Under the pieces are notes generated by a model that ran no database searches, was not told the origin of the DNA, and worked only from the letters and a program-made list of their open reading frames with translations. A program made the position numbers and the translations under genes. This document shows, piece after piece, positions 1 to 9,113 of a DNA stretch of 64,000 nucleotides (within the stretch, counting starts at the first letter, position 1; each line of letters begins with the position of its first letter). The stretch covers positions 1-64,000 of the forward strand of contig JAGOQB010000002.1 in the NCBI GenBank assembly GCA_017991675.1, read 5' to 3'. This DNA comes from Phenylobacterium sp. GTDB taxonomy: Bacteria; Pseudomonadota; Alphaproteobacteria; Caulobacterales; Caulobacteraceae.

Positions 1-2
1 GG

Positions 3-176
3 GAGCGGAAGAAGGTCGAGATGCTGTTTGCCCATCTCAAACGGATCCTGAAGCTCGACCGCTTGCGGCTCCGCGGTCCCCAGGGCGCTCGAGACGAGTT
101 CCACCTCGCCGCCACAGCCCAGAACCTGCGCAAACTGGCCAAGCTCATCCCGCCGCCAAGCCCGGCAACGGCCTGA
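3..176 (+). CDS. Transposase C-terminal fragment (DDE type, IS remnant at window edge)
   Basis: The reading frame is open from the window edge and ends at the TGA at 174-176, giving 57 residues. It contains KKVEMLFAHLKRILKLDRLR followed by an AATAQNLRKLAKL stretch, which is the usual C-terminal end of DDE transposases of the IS1182/IS5-like groups: the last catalytic Glu region and the terminal helix that follows it. The N-terminal part lies outside the window, so I cannot tell whether the element is intact. Codon use is similar to its neighbours. I did not identify a terminal inverted repeat; the stretch after the stop up to about 240 may hold the element's right end. The family assignment rests on pattern recognition of the short tail only. 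Confidence 0.7.
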   Translation, partial: ERKKVEMLFAHLKRILKLDRLRLRGPQGARDEFHLAATAQNLRKLAKLIPPPSPATA

Positions 177-644
177 AGAGGCTCAGCAGCCTCTGGCGTC
201 CGCTACCTGTCCCGCCTGAGATCCGACTTCTTCAACGCAATCAGCCCTTAGCGAACGCACCGCCAGCACCATGTCCGTCGCCTCTTCCCCGTCGCCGTGC
301 TCGACCACCTAGACCGGAGGCCCTGAGCTTGAATCCGGCGAGCGGCCACTCGCCTTGTCCGAGGAGGACCGGCCCGCGGACATGGTGCATCCCGTTGACG
401 GCGCCGGCCACGGTCTTGGCCTTTTCCGGCAGACGAGGGAAACCGCCTTAGACCTCGCGGCCATTCATTCCGAACCGCTTCGGCGCTCAGACCGCCGCCA
501 GCGTTCGATCCAGCTAGACATCACCACCTCCGCGCGTATTCACGTCATCGCAACCGATGCGGCAACACTATCCCCGACGGCTCACGGTCGAGCCATGACG
601 ATCCGTCGGGCGCCGCCCGGGGGCCTGTTCAGGGGGACGATACT
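177..644. other. Non-coding stretch between IS remnant and GT87 gene
   Basis: I see no convincing gene here. An open frame at 355-705 has no recognisable protein features and overlaps the next gene in another frame. The first 60 or so bases probably include the outer end of the IS remnant. The last bases before the next gene contain AGGGGGA about 7 nt upstream of its GTG, a good ribosome binding site. Confidence 0.5.
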
Positions 645-1910
645 GTGGCGCGCACGGCGGTCGGGGAGAGTATTGGCCGCAGCAGGCCGCTGCTCCTGGT
701 CTTGATCCTGGTCAGTTGCCTGGCCGCGGGCGTCGCGGCCGTAAGCTTCCAGGCGCCTGAGCTGCTCGGAAAGCCGAAGGTGCTGACCGATTTCGACGCC
801 TTCCATATCGCGGGCCGACTGGCGCGCGAGGGCCGGGTGTCGGAGGCCTATCACGCGGTGTCGATGGTGGCCGCCCAGAAGGAGATGACCGGCACGGTCG
901 CCTTCATGCCCTGGACCTACCCGCCCCCGTTCACGCTGGCGATGGAAGGCCTGGCGCCCCTGCCGATCGGCGTGGCGTACCTGTTGTTCGCGACGGCGAG
1001 CTGCGCCTTCTACCTGTGGGTGTTGCAACGTATAGCCGGCCCCTGGCTGCCGGGGGTGGCCGTGGCCGTCGCCCCGGCGATCATTCTCAACCTGAGGACG
1101 GGGCAGAACGCCTTTCTGATCGCGGGCCTGATCGGCGCCTTCCTGCTGGCGTTTCGCGACCACCGGCGGCTGGCCGGGCTTCCGCTCGGGCTGCTCATCA
1201 TCAAGCCGCATCTCGCCCTGGGCGTCGGCCTGCTCGCCCTGATGCACCGGCGATGGTCGGCGGTGGTCATCGCCGGGGCGGTCGCCCTGACCCTGCTGGC
1301 GATCTCCACGGCGGTCTACGGCCCGTCGATCTGGACCGATTTCCATGGGGCCGTGGGCGAGGCCGGGCGCTACCTGGCGGCGGGGTATTATCCGCTATTT
1401 CGCATGAACTCGATCTATGCCGCCGCCCACAGCCTCGGCGCCGCGCCCGCGGCGGCCATGGCGCTCCAGGCGGCGAGCGCGATCGTTGCGCTGGGGATCC
1501 TGGGCCTGGCCTGCGTCAAGGGCGTGGCGTTCAACCGCCTGGCCGCTCTGGCCTGCGCGGCGAGCGTTTGCGTGAGCCCGTACGGCTACGACTATGACCT
1601 GACGGTGCTCGGGGTGGGGATCGCCTTCATCTACCCCGAGATCGTTGCGCGCAGCGGAGATCGGCGGTTCCTGGCGTGGTTTGCATTGATGTGGCTGGCT
1701 TGCGGCTACGGAATAAGCTGGGGGATCGCAACGAGCGACGTCAGCTCAAGCGGCGGGCCGCCTGAATACACGACGGGAATTTCCCTCACCGCGCCGCTGC
1801 TGTGGCTGCTGTTCTGGCTGACCTATCGCATCCTCACCCGACCGCAGGCGGCGGCCGAGGGCGAGCAAGGCGAGAACCGCCCCCTGCCCGCCAGGCGCGA
1901 GCCGGCCTAG
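645..1910 (+). CDS. GT87 (DUF2029) family membrane glycosyltransferase
   Basis: This is a polytopic membrane protein of 421 residues of the glycosyltransferase 87 / DUF2029 family, which uses polyprenyl-phosphate sugars as donors on the outer face of the inner membrane. It has an N-terminal membrane anchor (about residues 15-35), then a DFDAFHIAG segment carrying the acidic pair typical of the GT-C fold, a WTYPPPF segment near 90-97, a TGQNAFLIAGL segment, an IKPHLAL segment and repeated hydrophobic helices to about 395. The start is GTG at 645, supported by AGGGGGA about 7 nt upstream. It converges tail to tail with the LytTR gene, overlapping it by four bases. The acceptor cannot be read from the sequence, and no other cell-envelope sugar genes adjoin it. 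Confidence 0.85.
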   Translation: MARTAVGESIGRSRPLLLVLILVSCLAAGVAAVSFQAPELLGKPKVLTDFDAFHIAGRLAREGRVSEAYHAVSMVAAQKEMTGTVAFMPWTYPPPFTLAMEGLAPLPIGVAYLLFATASCAFYLWVLQRIAGPWLPGVAVAVAPAIILNLRTGQNAFLIAGLIGAFLLAFRDHRRLAGLPLGLLIIKPHLALGVGLLALMHRRWSAVVIAGAVALTLLAISTAVYGPSIWTDFHGAVGEAGRYLAAGYYPLFRMNSIYAAAHSLGAAPAAAMALQAASAIVALGILGLACVKGVAFNRLAALACAASVCVSPYGYDYDLTVLGVGIAFIYPEIVARSGDRRFLAWFALMWLACGYGISWGIATSDVSSSGGPPEYTTGISLTAPLLWLLFWLTYRILTRPQAAAEGEQGENRPLPARREPA

Positions 1911-2668
1911 GCGCCGGGCGCCTCGAGGCCTGAGCGGACGGCGGCGAGGTAGGTTCGCCCCACCGGCACGGTCAAGCCGCCGGTCAGCTCGATGAGCGTC
2001 TGGTGACGGTCGCGGCGCAGGCCGGCGACTTCGCCCCGCGCCACCCACCAGCCCCTGTGGGCCTGAAAGCCGAGCTGCGGCGGCAGGATCTGCACCGCTT
2101 CGCTCAGCCGCATGTGAATGAGCGCCGAACCGCGGCGGGTGTGGACCATCAGGTAGTGGTCCTGCGCCTCGAGGGCGAGCAGGTCGCGCCCCAGCCGGTC
2201 AGGAACGCGCGCGAAGAACTGGTCGGTGTTCAGGTCTTCCGCAGGGCCCTCTGGGCTGGGCAGGAACGGCCAGACCACGATGCCGGCGATGACCAGCTGG
2301 ACCGCCGCAACGGAGAGATAGAGCGACACCAGCGCCCCGGGCGGCGTCGAGCGTCCGAAAATCAACTGCAGCGTCCAGGCCACGACGAACATCATCGGCA
2401 GCGTCGAGACCAGACCCACGACGACGACCGCGGCGACCTTCGGCAGGCGCGCGAACACCGGCGCCGGACGCAGGATCTGCAGGGTGGCGAGCGCCAGCCC
2501 GTAACCCGCCGCCACCAGGCAGAACCAGTAGGCGTAGCGTTGCGGCGCCTTCAGCGACTGAAACGAGCCGAACGGCCCGGCGAACCCCAGGAAAATCGCC
2601 AGCGCGATCGCTCCGTAGAGACTGGCGAAGCGCGGCGAGGTCCAGGGTCGAAGGGAGATCGTCGGCAT
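1907..2668 (-). CDS. Membrane-anchored LytTR-family transcriptional regulator
   Basis: The protein has 253 residues. The N-terminal half has four hydrophobic helices (about residues 10-30, 40-62, 70-97 and 105-128). The C-terminal half is a LytTR DNA-binding domain, recognisable by [18 protein letters not shown], a HMRLSEAV helix and the closing [10 protein letters not shown]...[12 protein letters not shown]. LytTR domains bind paired direct repeats; membrane-fused versions usually respond to envelope signals without a receiver domain. I chose the ATG at 2668, since the longer open frame upstream has no family features. It is divergent from the IorA/IorB-like genes with about 105 bp between starts, so it may control them and itself. 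The signal it senses is unknown. Confidence 0.85.
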   Translation of the reverse strand: MPTISLRPWTSPRFASLYGAIALAIFLGFAGPFGSFQSLKAPQRYAYWFCLVAAGYGLALATLQILRPAPVFARLPKVAAVVVVGLVSTLPMMFVVAWTLQLIFGRSTPPGALVSLYLSVAAVQLVIAGIVVWPFLPSPEGPAEDLNTDQFFARVPDRLGRDLLALEAQDHYLMVHTRRGSALIHMRLSEAVQILPPQLGFQAHRGWWVARGEVAGLRRDRHQTLIELTGGLTVPVGRTYLAAVRSGLEAPGA

Positions 2669-2773
2669 CGTGCGGCGTTGGCGAAAACCGAATGCTATTC
2701 GCGGAAACCGGCGTTGTCGAGCCGGCCGAACCTGCGTTTCACGGACCCATTCCGTCGCAGATTTCCGGACGCC

Positions 2774-3244
2774 ATGACATTCGCCCTTCGCATCAACGGC
2801 CAGGCCCGACAGGTCGACGCCGCGCCCGATCAACCGCTGTTGTGGGTGTTGCGCGAGCAACTAGGCCTCAAGGGGACGAAGTACGGTTGCGGCGTCGGCG
2901 CGTGCGGGGCCTGCACGGTTCATCTGGACGGCCAGGCGGTTCGTTCCTGCGTCACCCCGGTCGGCGCGGTCGGCGCGGCCGCGGTCACCACGATCGAGGG
3001 GCTCGCGGCGAAGGACGCGCTGCACCCGGTGCAGCGGGCCTGGATCGAGGTGGATGTCGCCCAGTGCGGCTACTGCCAGGCCGGCCAGATCATGGCGGTC
3101 GCCAGCCTGCTCGCCGAGACGCCGGCGCCGTCCGACGATGAGATCGACGCGGCGCTCACCAACCTCTGCCGGTGCGGGACCTATACGCGCATCCGCACCG
3201 CGATCCGCCGGGCGGCCGAGCTGATCAGGCAGGGCGCGGCATGA
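2774..3244 (+). CDS. (2Fe-2S) subunit of a molybdenum hydroxylase (isoquinoline 1-oxidoreductase alpha-like)
   Basis: This is the 156-residue small subunit of a xanthine-oxidase-family hydroxylase; it passes electrons from the molybdopterin subunit. A plant-type 2Fe-2S domain lies at the N terminus ([15 protein letters not shown], with a further Cys at RSC). A second, helical 2Fe-2S domain follows with CGYCQAGQ and [12 protein letters not shown]. The length is normal for two-subunit IorA/IorB or aldehyde dehydrogenase-type enzymes that lack a separate FAD subunit. The stop overlaps the next start in an ATGA junction, so the two subunits are translationally coupled. No c-type cytochrome gene, the usual electron acceptor of this class, is adjacent. 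Confidence 0.93.
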   Translation: MTFALRINGQARQVDAAPDQPLLWVLREQLGLKGTKYGCGVGACGACTVHLDGQAVRSCVTPVGAVGAAAVTTIEGLAAKDALHPVQRAWIEVDVAQCGYCQAGQIMAVASLLAETPAPSDDEIDAALTNLCRCGTYTRIRTAIRRAAELIRQGAA

Positions 3245-5550
3245 GCGCGGCGAGGTCGACGACCTCCCGGCGCGAGCTGCTGAAGGCGGCGGCCGGGGCT
3301 GGGGCCCTGCTGGTGTTCGCGCGCCCGCAGGCCGGCCGCGCGGCGGCGCGTTTCGCGGGCGAGATCGGCCCCTTCGTCCGCATCGCGGCGGACGGCGCGG
3401 TGACCATCGGCTGCCACGTCGGAGAGATGGGCCAGGGCGTCTCGACTTCGCTGCCGATGCTGATCGCCGAGGAGCTGGACGTGCCGTTCGAGACGGTTTC
3501 GATCCAGGCGATGCCGCTGCATCTGGCGCGCAACGCCCGGGGCCAGGCGCGCTCGTACCTCGGCGCCGGCCAGAGCACCGCCGGCGGCTCGAACAGCGTC
3601 CGGGTCGGCTTCATGCCCCTGCGGCAGGCCGGGGCGCGGGCCCGGCGGATGATCCTCGACGCGGCGGCCGAAGGCTGGCGGGTCCCGGTGGAGGAGCTTG
3701 CGACCAAGGACGGCGTCGTCCGGCATGCGGCTTCCGGCCGAGCCGCGACCTACGGCGAACTCGCCGCTGCGGCGGCCAAGCGGCCCGAGCCTGCCGGCGA
3801 GATCGCCCTCAAGGCGCCGGAGCGGTTCGCCATCGTCGGCAAGCCGCAGCGCCACCTGGATGCAGGCCGGATCGTCCGCGGCGAGCCGCTGTTCGGGATC
3901 GACGCGGAGATGCCGGGCATGCTGCACGCCGTCGTCGCCCGCTGCCCCTATCTCGGCGGCAAGGTCGCCAGCCTGGACGAGGAGCACGGCCGCAGGCTTC
4001 CGGGCGTCGTGGCGCTGGTCCCGATCCAGGCGGCCGATGCGCCGGCGCCGCCCCTGGCTCCGCAGGGCACGCCGCTGGCGGCGGGCGTGGCGGTGGTGGC
4101 CACCTCCTTCTGGGCGGCGCTGCAGGCTCGCGAGGCGCTGAAGATCACCTGGAGCCGGGGCGCCGACGAAAGCTCCGCGCGCGCCTATGCCGAGACCTGG
4201 GCGAGACTGGAAGCCACGCCCGGCGACCTGGTCCGCAAGGACGGGGATTTCGCCAGCCTGCCGCGAATGCGCACGATCAGCGCCCGGTACGAGGCCGCCA
4301 TGGTCGCCCACGCCTGCATGGAGCCGCCGAACGCCATCGTGGCGGTCGATCCCGACGGGACGCGCGCCCGGGCGATCCTCGCCACTCAAAGTCCCGACGC
4401 CGCCGCAGCCACCATCGCCGCGGTGACTGGCGTCGACCCGCTGCAGATCGACGTCACCCTGGCGCGCATGGGCGGCGGCTTTGGCCGCAAGTACGACCAG
4501 GACATGGTCGCAGAGGCGGCGCTCATCGCCAACGCCGTGAAGCGGCCTGTCAAGCTGGTCTGGACCCGTGAGGACGACCTGCAGCACGATCTCTACCGGC
4601 CCGGCGCCTGCCACATCCTCGATGCGGCGCTGACGCCAGAGGGCGACATCCTGGGTTGGCGGCACCGCCTGGCGACCCATTCGCGGGTGGCCGGCGCCGC
4701 GGGAAGTCCGCCGCCACGGCTGACCGAGTACTATCCCGACGGCTTTCCGGCCGGCCATGTCCCGAACATGCTGGTCGAATACCACCTGCTGCCCTCGGCG
4801 GCGCCGCGCGGCGCCTGGCGCGGGCCCGGCCACGTCGTCAACGCCTTCGCGATCGAGTGCTTCCTTGACGAGATCGCGGTCGCCACGAACCGCGATCCGG
4901 TCGCGCTGCGCCTGGAGATGATCGGGACCGGCGGCCCGCGCAGCTACATGTACCTGCCCCAGATGCCGCGCCAGACCTTCGACACCGCACGCTACGCGGC
5001 CGTCATCCGACGGGCGGCCGAGGCGGCCGGATGGGGCACGCCGCTGCCCAAGGGCCGCGGGCGCGGATTCGCCGCGCACTTCACGTTCGAGAGCTATGTC
5101 GCCCAGGTCGTCGAGGTCAGCGTCGAAGGCGGCCGCCTGCGCGTCGACCGGGTCACGGCGGCGGTCGACGCCGGCCTGATCGTCAATCCGAACGGCGCGC
5201 GCGCCCAGATCGAGGGCGCGATCAACGACGGCCTGTCGGCGGCGCTGGGCCAGGCGATCACCGTGCGCGACGGCCAGATCGAGCAGCGCAACTTCAACGA
5301 CTACGAGATGCTGCGCATCGACGGCGCCGCCCGGCGCATCGAGGTGAGCTTCATCGAGTCGCGCGAACCGCCCAACGGCCTTGGCGAGCCCGGCGTGCCG
5401 CCGCTCGCGCCGGCCCTGGCCAACGCGATCTTCGCCGCGACCGGGGTGCGCATCCGCCAGACGCCCATGCTGCCGGTCCTGGGGCCCCTGCTCGCCGCGA
5501 ACCGGCAGGGTCGAAGCAGCCCGGAGGGCGCGCATGTCGTCGGAAGCTAA
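3241..5550 (+). CDS. Molybdopterin subunit of a xanthine dehydrogenase family enzyme (isoquinoline 1-oxidoreductase beta-like)
   Basis: The catalytic subunit has 769 residues. The N terminus has a Tat-type signal ([20 protein letters not shown]), so the folded complex is probably exported with its small partner. Cofactor-binding signatures are present: [11 protein letters not shown] near residue 415, RGAWRGPGH near 522, and [12 protein letters not shown] near 717, in which the Glu is the general base of the family. Substrates of this family are aromatic N-heterocycles or aldehydes; the sequence does not decide which. It is coupled to the preceding small subunit (ATGA overlap) and itself overlaps the following regulator gene by 17 bases, so all three are probably one transcript. 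Confidence 0.93.
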   Translation: MSAARSTTSRRELLKAAAGAGALLVFARPQAGRAAARFAGEIGPFVRIAADGAVTIGCHVGEMGQGVSTSLPMLIAEELDVPFETVSIQAMPLHLARNARGQARSYLGAGQSTAGGSNSVRVGFMPLRQAGARARRMILDAAAEGWRVPVEELATKDGVVRHAASGRAATYGELAAAAAKRPEPAGEIALKAPERFAIVGKPQRHLDAGRIVRGEPLFGIDAEMPGMLHAVVARCPYLGGKVASLDEEHGRRLPGVVALVPIQAADAPAPPLAPQGTPLAAGVAVVATSFWAALQAREALKITWSRGADESSARAYAETWARLEATPGDLVRKDGDFASLPRMRTISARYEAAMVAHACMEPPNAIVAVDPDGTRARAILATQSPDAAAATIAAVTGVDPLQIDVTLARMGGGFGRKYDQDMVAEAALIANAVKRPVKLVWTREDDLQHDLYRPGACHILDAALTPEGDILGWRHRLATHSRVAGAAGSPPPRLTEYYPDGFPAGHVPNMLVEYHLLPSAAPRGAWRGPGHVVNAFAIECFLDEIAVATNRDPVALRLEMIGTGGPRSYMYLPQMPRQTFDTARYAAVIRRAAEAAGWGTPLPKGRGRGFAAHFTFESYVAQVVEVSVEGGRLRVDRVTAAVDAGLIVNPNGARAQIEGAINDGLSAALGQAITVRDGQIEQRNFNDYEMLRIDGAARRIEVSFIESREPPNGLGEPGVPPLAPALANAIFAATGVRIRQTPMLPVLGPLLAANRQGRSSPEGAHVVGS

Positions 5551-6442
5551 CTGGAGCCTGCGCCTGCTCGGGGAATGCGGACTGAGCGCCGCGGACGGCG
5601 CGCCGATCCCCCTCTCCACCCGCAAGTCGCTGGCCATTCTGGCCTATCTGGCCCGTCAGCCTGAGCGGCGGGCCACGCGAGAGCGGCTAGCTGCGCTGCT
5701 CTGGGAGGACGCCGCCCCCACGCAGGCGCGGCTCAATCTTCGCAAGGCCCTCTCCTCCCTGCGCCATGAAACCCGGCTTCCCAATGCGCCGGCCGCCGTG
5801 CTCATCGAGGCGAACAACGACGCCGTCTGGCTGACCCCTGGCGCGCTCGCCAGCGACGCCGAGACCCTGGAGGCGGCCCTACCCGCGCTTCCCGACGCCG
5901 CCGCGGTCGCCGAGCTCTATGTCGGAGACTTCCTCTCCGACCTGGTTCTCCGCGCCGCCCCGGCCTTCGAGGCCTGGGCCCAGATCGAACGACAGCGGCT
6001 GCGGGAAATGGCCATCGCATCGCTGATGGCGCACATGGAGCAGGCGTTTCAGCCGGGGACGTCCCCCGAGGCGGGCGTCGTCGCAGCGATGCGGGTCCTG
6101 GCCCTGGATCCGCTGCAGGAGCGCGCACACCGCGCCTTGATGCGGCTTTACGTGCGCCAGGGAAGGCCGGCCGCGGCGCTGAAGCAGTTCCACACCCTGT
6201 CCGAGTTGCTGGCCCGAGAGCTCCACACCACGCCGGAGGCGGAGTCCCGCGATCTCTTCCGCGCAATCGCCAATGCGCGCCACACGCGTGGGCAAGAGCG
6301 CGCGGGGTCTGAACACGCCAGCGCCCCGCCCCGCCCCGTTCAAGCCGCGCCCAGGGGCCGAACCTCGATCGCTGCGGCCGCCATGTTCGGGCTGGCGGCC
6401 GTGGTCGGCGGCTGGGCCTATCTCAACCGCTCTCCGGCGTAA
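5534..6442 (+). CDS. BTAD/SARP-type regulator with C-terminal membrane anchor
   Basis: The protein has 302 residues. Residues about 1-95 form an OmpR-like winged helix of the SARP/AfsR kind ([14 protein letters not shown], then [20 protein letters not shown]). Residues about 125-260 form a bacterial transcriptional activation (BTAD) helical-repeat domain ([39 protein letters not shown]). After a Pro-rich linker, a single hydrophobic helix (about 277-296) ends the protein. A DNA-binding domain facing the cytoplasm on a short tail anchor is less common than the soluble form. The start ATG at 5534 lies inside the end of the molybdopterin subunit gene, suggesting coupled translation; it may report on the oxidoreductase or its substrate. 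That link is inference. Confidence 0.85.
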   Translation: MSSEANWSLRLLGECGLSAADGAPIPLSTRKSLAILAYLARQPERRATRERLAALLWEDAAPTQARLNLRKALSSLRHETRLPNAPAAVLIEANNDAVWLTPGALASDAETLEAALPALPDAAAVAELYVGDFLSDLVLRAAPAFEAWAQIERQRLREMAIASLMAHMEQAFQPGTSPEAGVVAAMRVLALDPLQERAHRALMRLYVRQGRPAAALKQFHTLSELLARELHTTPEAESRDLFRAIANARHTRGQERAGSEHASAPPRPVQAAPRGRTSIAAAAMFGLAAVVGGWAYLNRSPA

Positions 6443-6458
6443 GTCCCCGCCTGGCCGT

Positions 6459-7994
6459 TCAGCCGAAGCCTGAGCCCAGCGGGGGCGCAAACTTGCGCAG
6501 CAGGTCCTGTTTGAACAGCTTGCCGGTGTCGTGGCGGGGGAGCTCGGCCTCGAAGACCAGGCGCTTGGGGGTCTTCACCGGGCCGAGCCGGGCGCGGACG
6601 AAGCCGAGCAGCGCCTCGGCGGTCGAGGCGTCGGCCGCCACGCCGGACACCAGTTCGACCACCGCCATGGCCGCCTGGCCGAGGTCCTCGCTGGGGGCCC
6701 CGATGACGGCGGCGTCGCGCACCGAGGGGTGCTCGAGCAGCACGGCCTCGATCTCCTGCGGATAGATGTTCACGCCGCCGGAGATGATCGTGAAGTGCCG
6801 CCGGTCGGTCAGGTAGAGATAGCCGTCGACGTCGAGGTAACCGATGTCGCCGTAGGTCCGCCAGCCTTGCGGGCTCTGCGCCCCGGCGGTCTTGGCCGGA
6901 TCGCGCCAGTACTCGAAGCCGTTATCGCCCGAGAAGTAGATGTCGCCGACCGCCCCGGCCGGCAGCACGCCGCCGTCCGGTCCCAGCACGTGGGCGTTCG
7001 CCGCGCGGCCGACCGAGCCGGGGTGAGCCAGCCACTCCTGCGAGCTGATCCGCACGAAGCCGACGCCCTCGCTGCCGGAATAGTATTCGTCCAGGATCGG
7101 GCCCCACCAGTCGATCATCGCCCGCTTCACATGCTGCGGGCACGGGGCCGCGCCATGAATGGCGTACCGCTGCGAGGAGAGGTCGGCCGCCTGGCGGACG
7201 GACGCGGGAAGCCGAAGCATCCGATGGAACATCGTCGGCACCCACAGGCCGTGGGTGCACTGGTGGGCCTGCAGGTCCACGAGCGCCTCACCCGCATCGA
7301 ACCGCTCAGGCAGGACGACCGTCGCGCCGCTGTGCAGCGCGGCGGTGACGTAGCGATGCGGGGCGGCGTGATAGAGCGGGCTGGGCGAGTAGAGCACCGA
7401 ACCCTCGCCCAGGCCGTAGCCGCGGGCGACGCCCACCGTGGCCGGGTCGGCCGCGTCGAAGGCGCGGTCCGGCAACGGTTTGCGCACCCCCTTCGGGCGG
7501 CCGGTGGTCCCCGAGCTGTAGAGCATGACCGCGCCGCAGGACGGCTGATCGGGCAGGGTCGCCGGCTGCCCGGCGGTCAGGGCCGCCCAGTCCGCAACGC
7601 CGTCCAGCGCCAGATCAAGACCGAACACCGGAGCGGAGAGCCCCCTCAGGGAAGTCTCCGCCGTCAGCGCGAAGCAGCCGTCCGAGATCACCAGCGCCTG
7701 GGCCTGGGAGTCGGCGACCACGTAGGCCAGATCGTCCGCCGACATCTTGGTCGACAGCAGCACATAGTAGAGCCCGATCCGCTGGGCGCCGAGGACGGCG
7801 GCCAGCCATTCGGGACGGTTGGTGATCGACAGGGCGATGCAGTCGCCGCGCCGCAGGCCGATCGCGCGCATCGCATGCGCCGCGCGATTGGCCGCCGCGT
7901 CCAGGTCGGCGAAGCTCAACGCCTGGCCCGAGCCCGGAAAGATCGCCGCGACGGCGTCGGGCCTGGCCCGCGCGACCTTGCTCAGATGCGACAC
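6459..7994 (-). CDS. AMP-dependent acyl-CoA synthetase/ligase
   Basis: This is an adenylate-forming enzyme of about 511 residues that activates a carboxylic acid to its CoA thioester. Seen in the sequence: an AMP-binding P-loop-like motif YSSGTTGRPKGVRK, YYSGSEGVGF in the A5 position, the hinge region GDIGYLDVDGYLYLTDR, GGVNIYPQEIE, and the C-terminal catalytic Lys segment ELPRHDTGKLFKQDLLRK. I chose the GTG at 7994 because GGAGGG stands just upstream; an ATG at 8027 in the same frame would instead overlap the end of the upstream gene by 8 bases. It follows the nitronate monooxygenase gene closely and is probably in the same operon. The acyl substrate is not predictable. Confidence 0.88.
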   Translation of the reverse strand: MSHLSKVARARPDAVAAIFPGSGQALSFADLDAAANRAAHAMRAIGLRRGDCIALSITNRPEWLAAVLGAQRIGLYYVLLSTKMSADDLAYVVADSQAQALVISDGCFALTAETSLRGLSAPVFGLDLALDGVADWAALTAGQPATLPDQPSCGAVMLYSSGTTGRPKGVRKPLPDRAFDAADPATVGVARGYGLGEGSVLYSPSPLYHAAPHRYVTAALHSGATVVLPERFDAGEALVDLQAHQCTHGLWVPTMFHRMLRLPASVRQAADLSSQRYAIHGAAPCPQHVKRAMIDWWGPILDEYYSGSEGVGFVRISSQEWLAHPGSVGRAANAHVLGPDGGVLPAGAVGDIYFSGDNGFEYWRDPAKTAGAQSPQGWRTYGDIGYLDVDGYLYLTDRRHFTIISGGVNIYPQEIEAVLLEHPSVRDAAVIGAPSEDLGQAAMAVVELVSGVAADASTAEALLGFVRARLGPVKTPKRLVFEAELPRHDTGKLFKQDLLRKFAPPLGSGFG

Positions 7995-8019
7995 GTGGCG
8001 CCCTCCCTGCCCCGCGTCC

Positions 8020-8997
8020 TCATGCAAACGCCCGCGTGTTCAGCCCGGCCAGGGCGGCGCGATATTCCGCCTCGAGGCGATCGACGATCTCGCCGACCGT
8101 CTCGACGTCCTTGATCGATCCGCAGCCATGCCCCGCGCCGCGGATATCCCGCCAGACCTTCACCTCGCCGTCGGCGCCGCGCTTATACTTGGCGGTGGCC
8201 TCGCTGTAGGCTGGCAGGTTGTTCACGTCGAGACCGGCGTTGGCGAGCGTCACCTTCAGGTAGTTGCCGTAAATGCCGGTGAAGATGTTCGTGTAGATGA
8301 TGTCGTCGGCGTCGCTTTGCAGGATCTCGGTCTTGTGCTCCGGCGAGGTGGCCGATTCCGCCGCAGCCAGGAACCGGGTGCCCAGATAGGCCATGTCCGC
8401 GCCCATCGCCTGGGCGGCCAGGACGTCAGAGCCGGTGCTCATCGCCCCCGACAGCAGGATGGTCCCGTCGAAGAATTCGCGCACCTGGTTGACCAGGGCG
8501 AAGGGGCTGCGGTCGCCGCCCTGCCCGCCGGCGCCGGCGGCCACCAGGATCAGCCCGTCGACCCCGGCCTGCGCGGCCTTGCGCGCATGGCGAAGATTGG
8601 TCACGTCGTGGAACACCAGGCCCTGGTAGCCGTGGACCTCCTGGATGATCTCGGCCGGCGGCGCGCGCAGGCTGGTGATGATCAGCGGGACCTGTTCGCG
8701 CACGATGGTGGCGAGGTCGGCCTGCCAGCGGTCGTTGAGCGGGCTCATGACCTGGTTGACCGCGAAGGGCGCGACAGGCCCGGCGGCGTCTTCGGCCTCG
8801 GCGGCGGCGAGCCGCTCGCGGATTTCGACGATCCAGTCGGTCAGTTCGGCCTGCGGCCGGGCGTTGAGCGCCGGGAACGAGCCGACGACCCCGGCCTTGC
8901 ACTGGGCGACCACGAGGTCGCGGCTCGACGCGATGAACATCGGCGCGCCGATCACCGGAAGGCGAAGCTTGTCGTTGAACTGAACGGGAATTCCCAC
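8020..8997 (-). CDS. Nitronate monooxygenase family (FMN-dependent) enzyme
   Basis: The protein has 325 residues and a TIM-barrel FMN-binding fold of the NMO / 2-nitropropane dioxygenase family. The N terminus LPVIGAPMFIAS is typical, as are VVGSFPALN, the phosphate-binding LILVAAGAGGQGG segment and LLSGAMSTGSDVLAAQAMGADMAYLGTRFLAAAES. These enzymes oxidise alkyl nitronates such as the toxin propionate 3-nitronate; several relatives have other roles. It is the first gene of a two-gene unit with the acyl-CoA ligase, and the LysR gene is divergent from it with a strong operator between them. A role in degrading a nitro- or propionate-type compound is inference. Confidence 0.9.
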   Translation of the reverse strand: MGIPVQFNDKLRLPVIGAPMFIASSRDLVVAQCKAGVVGSFPALNARPQAELTDWIVEIRERLAAAEAEDAAGPVAPFAVNQVMSPLNDRWQADLATIVREQVPLIITSLRAPPAEIIQEVHGYQGLVFHDVTNLRHARKAAQAGVDGLILVAAGAGGQGGDRSPFALVNQVREFFDGTILLSGAMSTGSDVLAAQAMGADMAYLGTRFLAAAESATSPEHKTEILQSDADDIIYTNIFTGIYGNYLKVTLANAGLDVNNLPAYSEATAKYKRGADGEVKVWRDIRGAGHGCGSIKDVETVGEIVDRLEAEYRAALAGLNTRAFA

Positions 8998-9082
8998 ACC
9001 GGCCTCTTTTCGAATTGCTGGTTTCGCTGGCCGCGGACACTGAGACCCTGGCGGGGTGTGGACAAACGAGATCGCTCCGGGG

Positions 9083-9103
9083 CAGATGAACGAAATTCAT
9101 CTG
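9083..9103. promoter_or_regulatory. LysR-type operator (T-N11-A dyad)
   Basis: A perfect inverted repeat, CAGATGAA-N5-TTCATCTG, lies in the divergent region and ends 10 bp before the LysR start. It contains AT-N11-AT, the classic LysR box. The position suggests autorepression of the LysR gene and control of the nitronate monooxygenase/ligase operon. Confidence 0.75.
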
Positions 9104-9113
9104 AGCCGCGTCG

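Noticed and set aside
1-240. Complete insertion sequence
   Set aside because: Only the transposase tail is inside the window and no inverted repeat could be confirmed.
355-705. Possible small gene before the GT87 gene
   Set aside because: No ribosome binding site, no motif, and it overlaps the GT87 start in another frame.
3181-5637. Long open frame opposite the molybdopterin subunit gene
   Set aside because: Arg/Gly/Ala-rich shadow with no motif.
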